Shown here one piece after another: positions 21,125 through 28,800 of a stretch of DNA of 52,348 nt; the first letter of the stretch is position 1; each line of letters opens with the position of its first letter. The notes under the pieces were generated by a model, which had not been told where the DNA came from, made no database searches, and saw only the letters and a program-made list of their open reading frames with translations. The stretch lies in the IMG/VR virus record IMGVR_UViG_3300049007_000012, positions 1 to 52,348 of that record. One strand, written 5' to 3'. Both the position numbers and the translations under genes were made by a program. The stretch comes from a virus.

Positions 21125-22768
21125 GTGCCGCTCCCCGACAACCCGAACGAGCCGTGGCCCCCGCCGCACTGGGCGCCGATCGCCCGGGACCAGGCCGAGG
21201 CCGCCGTCTGGTACAGCGGCGACCAGGACGCACTCGCCCGCTTCTACGGCGCCCAGACCAACGGCCAGGACCGCCGCCCCTCCGACGGCCTGCGCTCCGT
21301 CGCCGGCAAGGTCTCGGCATGGTTCTGGGGCCGCCGCTACGGCGACGAGCACACCGACCGCCAGCGCATCCACGTCCCCGCCGCCAGCGACGTCGCCGCC
21401 ACGTCGGCCGACCTCCTGTTCGGTGAGCCCCCGTCGCTCGTCATCCCCGAGGCCCACGAGGCCAACGCACCCAGCGACGCCAAGGACGCCGAGGACCGCC
21501 TCAACACGCTGGTCGAGGAGGACGGCATCGCCTCCACGCTCCTCGAGGCCGCCGAGATCTGCGCCGCCATCGGCGACGTCTACCTCCGCCCCCTCTGGGA
21601 CCGCGACGTCGCCCCCGACCACCCGCTACTGACCGTCGTCCACGGCGACCGCGCCCTCCCCGAGTTCCGATGGGGCCACCTCGTCGCCGTCACGTTCTGG
21701 CGGGAGGTGATGCGCAAGGGCGCCGAGGTCTGGCGCCACCTCGAGCGCCACGAGCCCGGCCTCATCCTCCACGGCCTCTACGTCGGCCGCGACAACGTGC
21801 TCGGCGCCAAGGTCGACCTGGCCCGCCACGACGCCACCGCCGGCTTCGACGTCGACGAGCTCGGCGCGATCAACACCCGCGACCTGCTGGGCGTCGACGG
21901 GCTGATCGTCCGGCACGTCCCCAACGTCAAACCGAACCGCCGCCACCGCGGCTACCCGATCGGACGCCACGACACCACCGGGCAAGAGGGACTGATGGAC
22001 GCCCTCGACGAGACGTTCACGTCGTGGATGCGCGACATCAGGCTCGGCAAGGCCCGCCTGGTCGTCCCGAACGAGTTCCTGGTCAGGGCCGGGCGCGGGG
22101 CCGGGGCGCGGTTCGACACCGACCAGGAGGTGTTCTCACCGCTCGACATCGACCCGTCGTCGGCGGAGAAGGCCGGCATCACCCCGGTCCAGTTCCAGAT
22201 CAGGGTCGCCGAGCACGAGCGCACCGCCATGGCGCTGTTCGAGCGGATCGTGTCCGGCGCCGGCTACAGCCCCCAATCGTTCGGCCTAGAGGGCGACGGC
22301 GCCACCCAGACCGCTACCGAGGTCGACGCCCGACAGGACCGCTCGGCCCGCACGAACGGGCGCAAGCAGCGGTACTGGCGGCGCCCGTTCGAGGACGTCG
22401 CCGAGCTGCTGCTCGTCATCGACAACAAGGTGTTCGGCTCCGGCGTGGAGCCGTACCGGCCGCGCCTGGACTTCCCCGACGCCAGCGAGGCCGGCACCCG
22501 GGACATGGCCGAGACGCTGAACCTGCTCACCATGGCCGCGTCGGCGTCGATCGAGACGCGGGTGCGGATGTTCCACCCGGAGTGGGACGAGACCCAGGTG
22601 CAGGAAGAGGTCGAGCGGATCAAGGACGAGCAGCCGGGCGGCGGCGGGTTCTCACCGGACCCGACCGGCCTCCCCCCGGCCGGCGGCGAGCCCGAGCCCG
22701 ACGCCACCAGCGGCGAGCCTGATCCGGCGGACGACCAGCCGCAGGGCGACACCGGCCCGCCGTCGTGA
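21125..22768 (+). CDS. Portal protein (SPP1 Gp6-like)
   Basis: The 547-aa protein forms the dodecameric DNA gate of the capsid. The SPP1-like pattern is seen in RIHVPAASDVAATSADLLFG, GDVYLRPLWD, the long stem/wing middle, and the C-terminal helix with RTNGRKQRYWRRPFEDVAEL. The Pro/Asp-rich tail (from about residue 505) is disordered. GTG at 21125 is the start in this frame; another GTG at 21117 is out of frame. Preceded by a CCTACCCG motif. Confidence 0.9.
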   Translation: MPLPDNPNEPWPPPHWAPIARDQAEAAVWYSGDQDALARFYGAQTNGQDRRPSDGLRSVAGKVSAWFWGRRYGDEHTDRQRIHVPAASDVAATSADLLFGEPPSLVIPEAHEANAPSDAKDAEDRLNTLVEEDGIASTLLEAAEICAAIGDVYLRPLWDRDVAPDHPLLTVVHGDRALPEFRWGHLVAVTFWREVMRKGAEVWRHLERHEPGLILHGLYVGRDNVLGAKVDLARHDATAGFDVDELGAINTRDLLGVDGLIVRHVPNVKPNRRHRGYPIGRHDTTGQEGLMDALDETFTSWMRDIRLGKARLVVPNEFLVRAGRGAGARFDTDQEVFSPLDIDPSSAEKAGITPVQFQIRVAEHERTAMALFERIVSGAGYSPQSFGLEGDGATQTATEVDARQDRSARTNGRKQRYWRRPFEDVAELLLVIDNKVFGSGVEPYRPRLDFPDASEAGTRDMAETLNLLTMAASASIETRVRMFHPEWDETQVQEEVERIKDEQPGGGGFSPDPTGLPPAGGEPEPDATSGEPDPADDQPQGDTGPPS

Positions 22769-23028
22769 GGCCCCGCACCAACCAGCACCCCGACACCGGC
22801 TACGTCACCCGCAGCAAGGTCACCCGGAACTGCCGGGGCTGCGGCAAGGTCGCCTACTCGTCCCGGAAGCTCGCCGCGGCGGCGGTCGCCCGCATCCGCC
22901 GCCAGACCGGCGACCAGGCGCTCGAGGTGTACCACGACTACGGGTGCCACGCCCTCCACATCGGACACCGGCCGGTGTTCGACCCCGAGAAGGCCCGCGG
23001 CACCGCCCGGGTCAGAGAGGCCAGCTGA
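22765..23028 (+). CDS. Small Zn-binding protein downstream of portal
   Basis: The 87-aa protein has NCRGCGKVAYSSRKLAAAAV and a later YGCHALHIGH, a C-x2-C ... C-x3-H-x2-H-like pattern. It resembles small phage proteins that bind DNA or RNA. GTG start coupled to the portal. Odd within a structural cluster; function unknown. Confidence 0.6.
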   Translation: MRPRTNQHPDTGYVTRSKVTRNCRGCGKVAYSSRKLAAAAVARIRRQTGDQALEVYHDYGCHALHIGHRPVFDPEKARGTARVREAS

Positions 23029-23300
23029 TGCGCCCTGTACCGATCCCCGACGGCGTGGCCGAGGCCATGGGCGGCCGCCGCGTCGTCATCGGCGAGCCCG
23101 GCGACCCCACCCGCACCGACGTGCGCCCGTGCGAGTACGTCGCCACGCTGTCCGAGCTCTACCCCGGCCGGCCGTGCGTGACCGCTCTGGTCGAGCTCGA
23201 CGACGACGACCGAGCGGCCATCGCCGACGGCGCCCGGCTGTCGCTCACCCTCGACGGCGGCGAACTGCCGTGGAGCCTGGCCGTGGAGCCCCGGACGTGA
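23028..23300 (+). CDS. Hypothetical head-region protein, paralogue A
   Basis: The 90-aa protein starts MRPVPIPD and has a beta-rich pattern (RRVVIGEPGDPTRTDVRPCE, then VTALVELDDDDRAAIADGAR). The next gene begins with the same eight residues and follows the same layout, so the two look like diverged tandem duplicates. No known family. Confidence 0.6.
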   Translation: MRPVPIPDGVAEAMGGRRVVIGEPGDPTRTDVRPCEYVATLSELYPGRPCVTALVELDDDDRAAIADGARLSLTLDGGELPWSLAVEPRT

Positions 23301-23584
23301 GGCCGGTCCCGATCCCCGACGACCTCGTGCCCGCAGGGTGCAAGCGGTTCATCATCTCCGCCCCCGACGGCGACCTGACGAGCGACCAGATCCGCCCCGT
23401 CGAGGCCGTGGCCGGCGTCGTCGACGGTCAGGTGCTCATGTCCATGCTCCTGGCCATGGAGCCCGGCGACCTCGACCGGCTCCGCGCCATGGAGACCGAG
23501 CTGGGCGTGGCCGGCGTGTGGCTCACGATGATGACGAACCAGATCCCGGCGTTCTCGGTCGACATCGCCGACGCCGGAGCCTGA
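23297..23584 (+). CDS. Hypothetical head-region protein, paralogue B
   Basis: The 95-aa protein starts MRPVPIPD. It continues with KRFIISAPDGDLTSDQIRPV, equivalent to the pattern in the preceding gene, then a Met-rich helix (LMSMLLAMEPGDLDRLRAME) and a late strand (IPAFSVDIAD). GTGA overlap with paralogue A. It lies between portal and minor capsid genes, so a head-associated role is possible. Confidence 0.6.
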   Translation: MRPVPIPDDLVPAGCKRFIISAPDGDLTSDQIRPVEAVAGVVDGQVLMSMLLAMEPGDLDRLRAMETELGVAGVWLTMMTNQIPAFSVDIADAGA

Positions 23585-23587
23585 CCC

Positions 23588-24673
23588 GTGCCGGCCACGC
23601 CGGACCCCGACCTCGCCCTCCGCCTGGCCAAGACGACCGCCGACATCTACGGCGACGCCGCCGCCCAGATGCTCGACCTCGTCGCGCGCCGCCTCGCCAC
23701 CGGCATCGACCGGCCCGGCTGGGCCGAGGCCAAGCTCGTCGAGCAGATCCGCCTACGCGGCGACCTGCAGGCGATCGTCGACCGGCTCGCCGTGCTCGGC
23801 CCCGACGCCATCGGCGAAGCCCTGGCCGACGCATGGTCCGCCGGCCTCGACGACGCGCTCGAGGACCTGACCGAAGGCGAGGCCCGCGGCGGGTTCGGGC
23901 GGACCAACACGAGGGCGGTCGACGCCCTCGTCACAGAGACCGTCACCGCCGTGCAGTCCACGCACGGCCAGATCATCCGCTCCACCATGGACGCCTACCG
24001 CGCCGTGATCGCCGAGACCAGCGCGCCCGGCGTCGTCACCGGCACCGCCACCCGCCGCCAGGCCGCACAGCGCGCCCTCGACCGCTTCGCAGTCGAGGGG
24101 ATCACCGGGTTCCGCGACCGCGCGGGGCGCCGGTGGGAGCTGGAGTCCTACACCGAGATGGCCGTCCGCACCTCGGCCGGGCGGGCGCAGGTGGCCGGGA
24201 CGCTCGACCGGTTCGTCATCGCGGGCCGCGACCTCGTCATCGTCTCCGACCACGGCCAAGAGTGCCGGGTGTGCCGCCCCTGGGAGCGCAGGGTCCTCTC
24301 CATCTCCGGGCGCACACCGAAGGGCACCGTGCTGTCCGACGGCGTCCGCGTGGCCGGCACGGTCGCCGAGGCCCGAGGCGACGGGCTGCTCCACGCCAAC
24401 TGCCGCCACCGACTCACGGCCTACACCCCCGGCCTGACCCGCCCCGGCCGCCCCCAGTCCGACCCCGAAGGCGACCAGGCCCGCCAGCGGCAGCGGGCGC
24501 TCGAGCGGCAGGTGCGGGCGTGGCGCCGCCGCGAGGCCACCGCGCTCGACGACCCGGCACGGGCACGAGCGCGGACGGGCCTGCGGGACGCACGGGCGCG
24601 GCTACGGGCACACATCGCCGAGCACGACCTCCAGCGTCAGCCCGCCCGGGAGCAGGTCGGCCGGGCCCGTTGA
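23588..24673 (+). CDS. Phage minor capsid protein 2-like (MuF-like)
   Basis: The 361-aa protein matches phage minor capsid protein 2: a helical N-terminal half, then the conserved RRWELESYTEMAVRTSAGRA and the Cys/His site SDHGQECRVCRPWE ... LLHANCRHRLTAYTPG (about residues 220-285). The tail is a highly basic Arg/Ala coiled coil. Such proteins are injected or sit inside the head near the portal. GTG start 3 nt after the previous stop. Confidence 0.85.
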   Translation: MPATPDPDLALRLAKTTADIYGDAAAQMLDLVARRLATGIDRPGWAEAKLVEQIRLRGDLQAIVDRLAVLGPDAIGEALADAWSAGLDDALEDLTEGEARGGFGRTNTRAVDALVTETVTAVQSTHGQIIRSTMDAYRAVIAETSAPGVVTGTATRRQAAQRALDRFAVEGITGFRDRAGRRWELESYTEMAVRTSAGRAQVAGTLDRFVIAGRDLVIVSDHGQECRVCRPWERRVLSISGRTPKGTVLSDGVRVAGTVAEARGDGLLHANCRHRLTAYTPGLTRPGRPQSDPEGDQARQRQRALERQVRAWRRREATALDDPARARARTGLRDARARLRAHIAEHDLQRQPAREQVGRAR

Positions 24674-24681
24674 CCTACCCG
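24674..24681 (+). promoter_or_regulatory. CCTACCCG motif upstream of the scaffold gene
   Basis: CCTACCCG follows the previous stop immediately (TGACCTACCCG) and lies 9 nt before the ATG at 24691. The spacing equals that of the 19109 copy. It is a candidate promoter for the scaffold-capsid unit. Confidence 0.5.
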
Positions 24682-24690
24682 GTCGGGACG

Positions 24691-25437
24691 ATGACCCCGA
24701 TGCGAATCGACACCGCCCCCGGGGGCAACGATGACGATCTGACGTTCGACACGGTGCTGGTCGACGGCCGGCGCCTGGTCCACCTGTGGTCCGACGGCAC
24801 CGTGCTGCCCGTGGTCCGCGGCGGCGAGGGCCCCAACGATCCTCCCGCGGATCCGCCCGCTGACCCCCCGGCCGACCCGCCCGCCGATCCCCCCGCGGAT
24901 CCGCCCGCCGACCAGGCCAAGGGCGGCAAGGGCGACCAGCCCGTCAACATGACCCAGGCCGAGCTCGACGACATGATCGAGAAGCGCCTCGCCAAGGCCA
25001 AGGGCAGCTGGGAGTCCGACTCCAAGAAGGCGGCCGACCGGGCCAAGCTCGACGAGACCGAGCGGTTGAAGGTCGAGAAGGCCGACGCCGAGAAGGCCGC
25101 CACCGCAGCGACCGAGGCCGCCGCCTCGCGCATCGTCCGCTCCGACGCCCGCATCGCCGCCGTCGAGGCCAAGGTCAAGGCCGACCGCGCCGTCGCGTTC
25201 GTGAAGCTGCTCGACCTCTCCGACGTGACGGTCAACGACGCCGGCGACGCCGACGCCAAGGCACTCAAGAAGGCCATCGACGCCGGCCTCAAGGACTACC
25301 CCGAGTTCAAGGCCGCCGACGCCGGCAACGGCAACGGCAGGGGCGGCTCGAGCGGCGGGGACATGAACGGCGGCGCCGGCCAGGGCCGCGCCACCAAGAT
25401 CGAAGACGCCGTGGCGGCCCGCCTCAAGGCCGGCTGA
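24691..25437 (+). CDS. Capsid scaffold protein (GP20-like)
   Basis: The 248-aa protein has the features of a phage scaffold: a long charged coiled coil (about residues 85-165; AELDDMIEKRLAKAKGSWES), a helical C-terminus and a Gly/Asn-rich flexible tail ending in a basic helix (AVAARLKAG). Before the coil are six near-perfect copies of a Asp-Pro-Pro-Ala unit (nt 24838-24912) forming a rigid polyproline-like linker. It precedes the major capsid gene, as expected. Start fixed by the CCTACCCG motif and the beginning of good coding. Confidence 0.8.
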   Translation: MTPMRIDTAPGGNDDDLTFDTVLVDGRRLVHLWSDGTVLPVVRGGEGPNDPPADPPADPPADPPADPPADPPADQAKGGKGDQPVNMTQAELDDMIEKRLAKAKGSWESDSKKAADRAKLDETERLKVEKADAEKAATAATEAAASRIVRSDARIAAVEAKVKADRAVAFVKLLDLSDVTVNDAGDADAKALKKAIDAGLKDYPEFKAADAGNGNGRGGSSGGDMNGGAGQGRATKIEDAVAARLKAG

Positions 25438-25447
25438 CCACAGCACC

Positions 25448-25568
25448 CCTCCGACGGGAGGCGAAACACGGGCCCCACGGGGCAGGGGACAGCGCCGGCA
25501 CCCACCGGCCTCCGACGGGAGAGAAACGGGGCCCTCCGGGCCAGGGGAGAACGCTCGCACCCACGAGC
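25448..25568 (+). ncRNA. Tandem structured RNA element upstream of the major capsid gene
   Basis: Two adjacent units (25448-25509 and 25510-25568) share CTCCGACGGGAG, GAAAC, a GC-rich hairpin, AGGGGA and a final hairpin. The final hairpins are GCCGG-CACCCA-CCGGC (25494-25509) and GCTCG-CACCCA-CGAGC (25553-25568): two stem pairs change with compensation while the six-base loop is constant. The first hairpin is CCTCC-GACG-GGAGG or CTCC-GACG-GGAG. The second is GCCC/GGGC in unit 1 and GGCCC/GGGCC in unit 2. The AGGGGA segment could pair with the CACCCA loop as a pseudoknot. It lies in the 5' leader of the capsid gene; function unknown. Confidence 0.65.
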
Positions 25569-25594
25569 AGGACACCAGACGCACGGAGGCAACC

Positions 25595-26902
25595 ATGCCC
25601 GTCACCCTTGCCCAGGCCGCCCTCAACACGCAGGACGACCTCGACGCCCTCATCATCGACGAGTTCCGCAAGAGCTCGGCGATCCTCGACGCCCTCCCGT
25701 TCCACGACACCGTCAACCCCATGGGCGGCGGGACGACCCTGACGTACGGCTACCACCGGCTGGTCACCCAGCGGTCGGCCGCCTTCCGTCCGATCAACAG
25801 CGAGTACACGGCGGAGGAGGTGACCAAGGAGCGGTTCACGGTCGACCTCAAGCCCCTCGGCGGCTCGTTCCGCATCGATCGTGTGCTCAACGACATCGCC
25901 CGCTCGAGCGAGACGGCACTGCAGCTCCAGCAGCTCATCAAGGCCACCCGCACCCGGTTCCAGGACGAGGTCATCAACGGTGACGTGGCCGTCGACGCCA
26001 ACGGTTTCGACGGTCTCGACAAGGCCCTGACCGGCTCGACGACCGAGGTCAACGCCGCCGGCACCGACGCCCGCGCGGACTGGGTCGACCTGGACGCCGC
26101 GACCTACACGTCGCAGCGGGCCTACGACCTGCTCGACGAGCTGTTCGGTGTGCTCGACGGGCCCCCGTCGCTGCTCATCTCCAACGACCTGGTGGCGGCC
26201 AAGCTGCGGGCGATCGCCCGCCGGGCCAACGTCTACGTCGAGCGCCCGGTCGAGGGCCTGCGCGACAGCTTCGGCAACCCGATCAACCGGCAGATGGTCG
26301 GCAACGCCGTGCTGGTCGACGCCGGCGAGAAGGCCGGCAGCTCGCAGCGGATCGTCCCCGTCTACGACCCCGACAACTCGTCGTACACGATCACGCACTC
26401 GACCGGCACCGACGGCGGCACCTTCCGGGTGCGGGTCGACGTCAACGGCGACGTGGACGAGACCGACGAGCTGGCGTGGAACATCTCCACGGCCGACCTC
26501 GACACCGCGCTCGAGGGCCTGTCCAACGTCCCCGCCGGTGCCGTCACGGTGACGGGCTCGGCCGGCGTCAACTACACCGTCACGTTCGCCGGTGGCCTGG
26601 CCGGCCTCGACGTCGTGCTGTCCGTGGTCGACGACGAGCTGCTGGACACTCCGGTGCTCGAGCCCACCGTCGTGGCCGAGGCCGCCACGACCGGCGGCTA
26701 CTCCGACCTGTACACGGTGCGGATCGACATGGCCGACGGGTTCCACGGCGTCTCGACCACGGGCTCGCTGGTGCGCACCTGGCTGCCCGACTTCACCACG
26801 TCCGGCGCGGTCAAGGACGGCGAGTGCGAGATGGGCCCCGTGGCCGTCGCGCTCAAGTCGACCAAGGCCGCCGCCGTGCTCCGCCGGATCAAGGTCCGCT
26901 GA
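25595..26902 (+). CDS. Major capsid protein (HK97-like) with inserted domain
   Basis: The 435-aa protein has the HK97-fold pattern: an N-terminal helix with LDALIIDEFRKSSAILDALP, E-loop-like TYGYHRLVTQRSAAFRPIN, a long spine helix (TALQLQQLIKATRTRFQDEV) and LLISNDLVAAKLRAIARR. Residues about 273-368 are an insert with NISTADLDTALEGL, GAVTVTG and YTVTFAGGLAG motifs, a beta-bead domain known from other phage structural proteins. The fold resumes at DLYTVRIDMADGFHG. Shine-Dalgarno GGAGG (25585-25589) is 5 nt before the ATG, and a tandem RNA element precedes it. Confidence 0.92.
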   Translation: MPVTLAQAALNTQDDLDALIIDEFRKSSAILDALPFHDTVNPMGGGTTLTYGYHRLVTQRSAAFRPINSEYTAEEVTKERFTVDLKPLGGSFRIDRVLNDIARSSETALQLQQLIKATRTRFQDEVINGDVAVDANGFDGLDKALTGSTTEVNAAGTDARADWVDLDAATYTSQRAYDLLDELFGVLDGPPSLLISNDLVAAKLRAIARRANVYVERPVEGLRDSFGNPINRQMVGNAVLVDAGEKAGSSQRIVPVYDPDNSSYTITHSTGTDGGTFRVRVDVNGDVDETDELAWNISTADLDTALEGLSNVPAGAVTVTGSAGVNYTVTFAGGLAGLDVVLSVVDDELLDTPVLEPTVVAEAATTGGYSDLYTVRIDMADGFHGVSTTGSLVRTWLPDFTTSGAVKDGECEMGPVAVALKSTKAAAVLRRIKVR

Positions 26903-26904
26903 GC

Positions 26905-27285
26905 ATGCCGGCCGAGACGGTGCGCACCGACCTCGGGATCACCAAGGTCGGCGCGCCCCTCCACGACGCCGCACAGGACCCGGCCGCCCAGGTGGCCGGG
27001 TACCTGGCGGTCATCGCAGACCTGCCGAAGCGGCTCAACCCGGCCCACGCCGACTACGCCACCGCGCTGGCGGCGTGGTCGACCGGGCTCACCTCGCTGG
27101 CCGATGAGGTCGGCGAGATCGACGCCGAGGGCTACGTGGCCCTGGCGCTCGCCGAGCTGCCCGTCGGCGCGGACGAGGACGACTACGGCGCCCTCGTGCA
27201 GCAGATCGTCGATGCCACGTCGGGCATCGACGTCGCGATGGCCACCGAGCTGCGGGCCATCGCCGACGTCCTGGACCCGCCGTGA
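26905..27285 (+). CDS. Hypothetical protein after capsid
   Basis: The 126-aa protein is mostly helical and acidic (DYATALAAWSTGLTSLADEV; DDYGALVQQIVDATSGIDVA). No Cys, no recognisable family. It directly follows the capsid gene and overlaps the next by GTGA, so it is likely a virion or assembly protein. Confidence 0.6.
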   Translation: MPAETVRTDLGITKVGAPLHDAAQDPAAQVAGYLAVIADLPKRLNPAHADYATALAAWSTGLTSLADEVGEIDAEGYVALALAELPVGADEDDYGALVQQIVDATSGIDVAMATELRAIADVLDPP

Positions 27286-27764
27286 GCGTCGATCTCCCCG
27301 GCTGGCTGGTCGTGGCCCCGGTTGCGGGGTTCTCCGGCACCGTGGTGGGCGTCGTCTTCGTGGATGGCGCCGCCCGGGTCGACCCCCGCAACCAGGCCGC
27401 GCTCGGCTACTTCCGGCGGCACGGCTACCACGTCGAGCGCCACGACCTCGTCATCGAGGCGACGAACGTGGTGGTCGAGGAGACGGTCACGACCACGATC
27501 GAGGTGGTCGACCTGCCCGAGCCGGGCCCGGTCCTGGTGACCGGTGACGGCACGGTGGGCGACCTGCTCGCCGGCCAGGGCCACGACGGGCACACGATCG
27601 ACCTCGGCCCCCCGGCGCCCGCCGGCGGCTGGCCGGGCGTGCGGGCGTCCAAGGCCGACCTCATCGCCTACGGCATCACCCAGGGCGGCGACCCCGACGA
27701 CGTGGCCGCCATGTCCAAGGCCGAGCTCGTCGACCGCTACCGGCCCGCCGAGAGCGAGGGCTGA
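27282..27764 (+). CDS. Head-region protein with C-terminal SAP/Rho-N-like motif
   Basis: The 160-aa protein has a beta-rich N-terminal region (WLVVAPVAGFSGTVVGVVFV) and a C-terminal helical motif ASKADLIAYGITQGGDPDDV followed by MSKAELVDRYRP. The latter resembles the short SAP or Rho-N helix-extended-helix units often found at the ends of phage head-connector proteins. GTG start coupled to the previous gene. Confidence 0.6.
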   Translation: MSVDLPGWLVVAPVAGFSGTVVGVVFVDGAARVDPRNQAALGYFRRHGYHVERHDLVIEATNVVVEETVTTTIEVVDLPEPGPVLVTGDGTVGDLLAGQGHDGHTIDLGPPAPAGGWPGVRASKADLIAYGITQGGDPDDVAAMSKAELVDRYRPAESEG

Positions 27765-27767
27765 CCC

Positions 27768-28082
27768 GTGCCCTGGTACCGCCTGCGGTCCGGTCAGCCC
27801 TTCCACGTCCACGGCTCTCTCCCCCTGGGCGCCGTGGAGATCCCCGCGCCCGACCAGCCCGAGCCGAAGCCGAAGCGCCGGCGCCGGCGGTCACCCTCGA
27901 GCGCGGGCGTGAGCGATCAGGGCGTCGAGACGCGCGAGAGCGGCGGCGAGGTGGGGGCCGACGTACCGGTCCCTCAGCTCGCCGCGGATCAGCTCGAGGT
28001 CATCGACGGAGAGGCCGGGCCCCAGCTCGTCGATGAGCGTGACGACGTCGTGGTCGGTCAGGACCCCAAGGCTACGCCGTGA
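27768..28082 (+). CDS. Hypothetical short head protein, questionable 3' half
   Basis: The first 40 residues (MPWYRLRSGQPFHVHGSLPL, then a basic KPKRRRRR run) look coding and follow the previous stop by 3 bp. The second half (from about 27900) is rich in Glu, Val and Gly and reads like the reverse side of the minus-strand frame at 27891-28115. The GTGA overlap with the next gene supports the full 104-aa length. Either one strand is a shadow or the segment codes on both. Confidence 0.45.
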   Translation: MPWYRLRSGQPFHVHGSLPLGAVEIPAPDQPEPKPKRRRRRSPSSAGVSDQGVETRESGGEVGADVPVPQLAADQLEVIDGEAGPQLVDERDDVVVGQDPKATP

Positions 28083-28115
28083 CCCCGTACGCGGGCGACG
28101 CAGACCTCGTGGCAT
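27891..28115 (-). CDS. Possible antisense small helical protein
   Basis: The minus-strand frame gives a well-formed helical protein from about the second third onward (LTDHDVVTLIDELGPG, then VDDLELIRGELRDRYVG and AALARLDALIAHARARG). The ATG at 28115 is the only ATG; its first 18 codons overlap the next plus-strand gene and look weak. A TAGCCT box on the minus strand lies 7 nt before a CTG opening the good part. Coding is uncertain. Confidence 0.35.
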   Translation of the reverse strand: MPRGLRRPRTGSRRSLGVLTDHDVVTLIDELGPGLSVDDLELIRGELRDRYVGPHLAAALARLDALIAHARARG

Positions 28116-28474
28116 TCCTCCCCGACGGCGTGGCCGTCGAGGGCGACGCCGCGCGGCTGCTCACCCGCTCCAGCGAGCTGCTGGACGGCTGGGTGCGCCG
28201 CCCGTTCGCTGTCACCGCCGGCGGCCTGCCCGCCGACGCCGACATCGCCGAGGCGATGCGGGACGCCTGCTGTGCACAGGTCGAGTTCTGGCTGCTCGGC
28301 CCCGGCGAAGAGCACGACGTCGAGGGCCTGGCCAACCGGCAGGTGTCCATCGGGCACCTGTCGATGGCAGCGCTCCCCCCGGAGCTGGCCCCCCGGGCCC
28401 GGCGCATCCTGTCCCTGCACGGGCTGCTCCAGATCGGCGACCCCGTGGCGACGCTGCCGGAGGCGTGGACGTGA
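28079..28474 (+). CDS. Head-tail connector protein
   Basis: The 131-aa protein resembles gp6/gp15-type connectors: YAGDADLVAFLPDGVAVEGD, a helix with ARLLTRSSELLDGWVRRPF, and the helix AMRDACCAQVEFWLLGPGEE. Such proteins form the ring below the portal. Position between capsid and neck genes agrees. GTG start overlapping the previous stop. Confidence 0.7.
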   Translation: MTPYAGDADLVAFLPDGVAVEGDAARLLTRSSELLDGWVRRPFAVTAGGLPADADIAEAMRDACCAQVEFWLLGPGEEHDVEGLANRQVSIGHLSMAALPPELAPRARRILSLHGLLQIGDPVATLPEAWT

Positions 28475-28800
28475 CGATGCGCGTCCCCCGGTCGCTGCTG
28501 CGTCAGCGGATCGTCGTCGAGGACTACGTCGGCGAGGGCGCACACGGGCCCCTGTTCGACCCCGGGCGCACGGTGCGCGCTCGTGTGGAGGGCGCCCGCC
28601 GGACCGTCCGCCGAGTGCAGGGCGGGTCCGACGTCGGCACCGACATCATCACCTCGGCGGTCGCCTACGTGCGCCCCGAGGTCACCCCGCCCCCCAACCT
28701 CAGCCGGGTCACCCACGCGGGCCGCAGCTACACCGTCGTGGACGTGATCGACGGCGAGGGCCAGGCCCGCCCGTCCCACCGGGAGCTGCTGCTCTCGTGA
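28471..28800 (+). CDS. Head closure / neck protein
   Basis: The 109-aa protein is beta-rich (RQRIVVEDYVGEGAHG; GTDIITSAVAYVRPEV; YTVVDVIDGEG), as expected for the stopper/closure ring of siphoviruses. ATG at 28477 is an alternative start two codons in. It stands between the connector and the HK97-gp10-like gene, the canonical position. Confidence 0.65.
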   Translation: MTMRVPRSLLRQRIVVEDYVGEGAHGPLFDPGRTVRARVEGARRTVRRVQGGSDVGTDIITSAVAYVRPEVTPPPNLSRVTHAGRSYTVVDVIDGEGQARPSHRELLLS

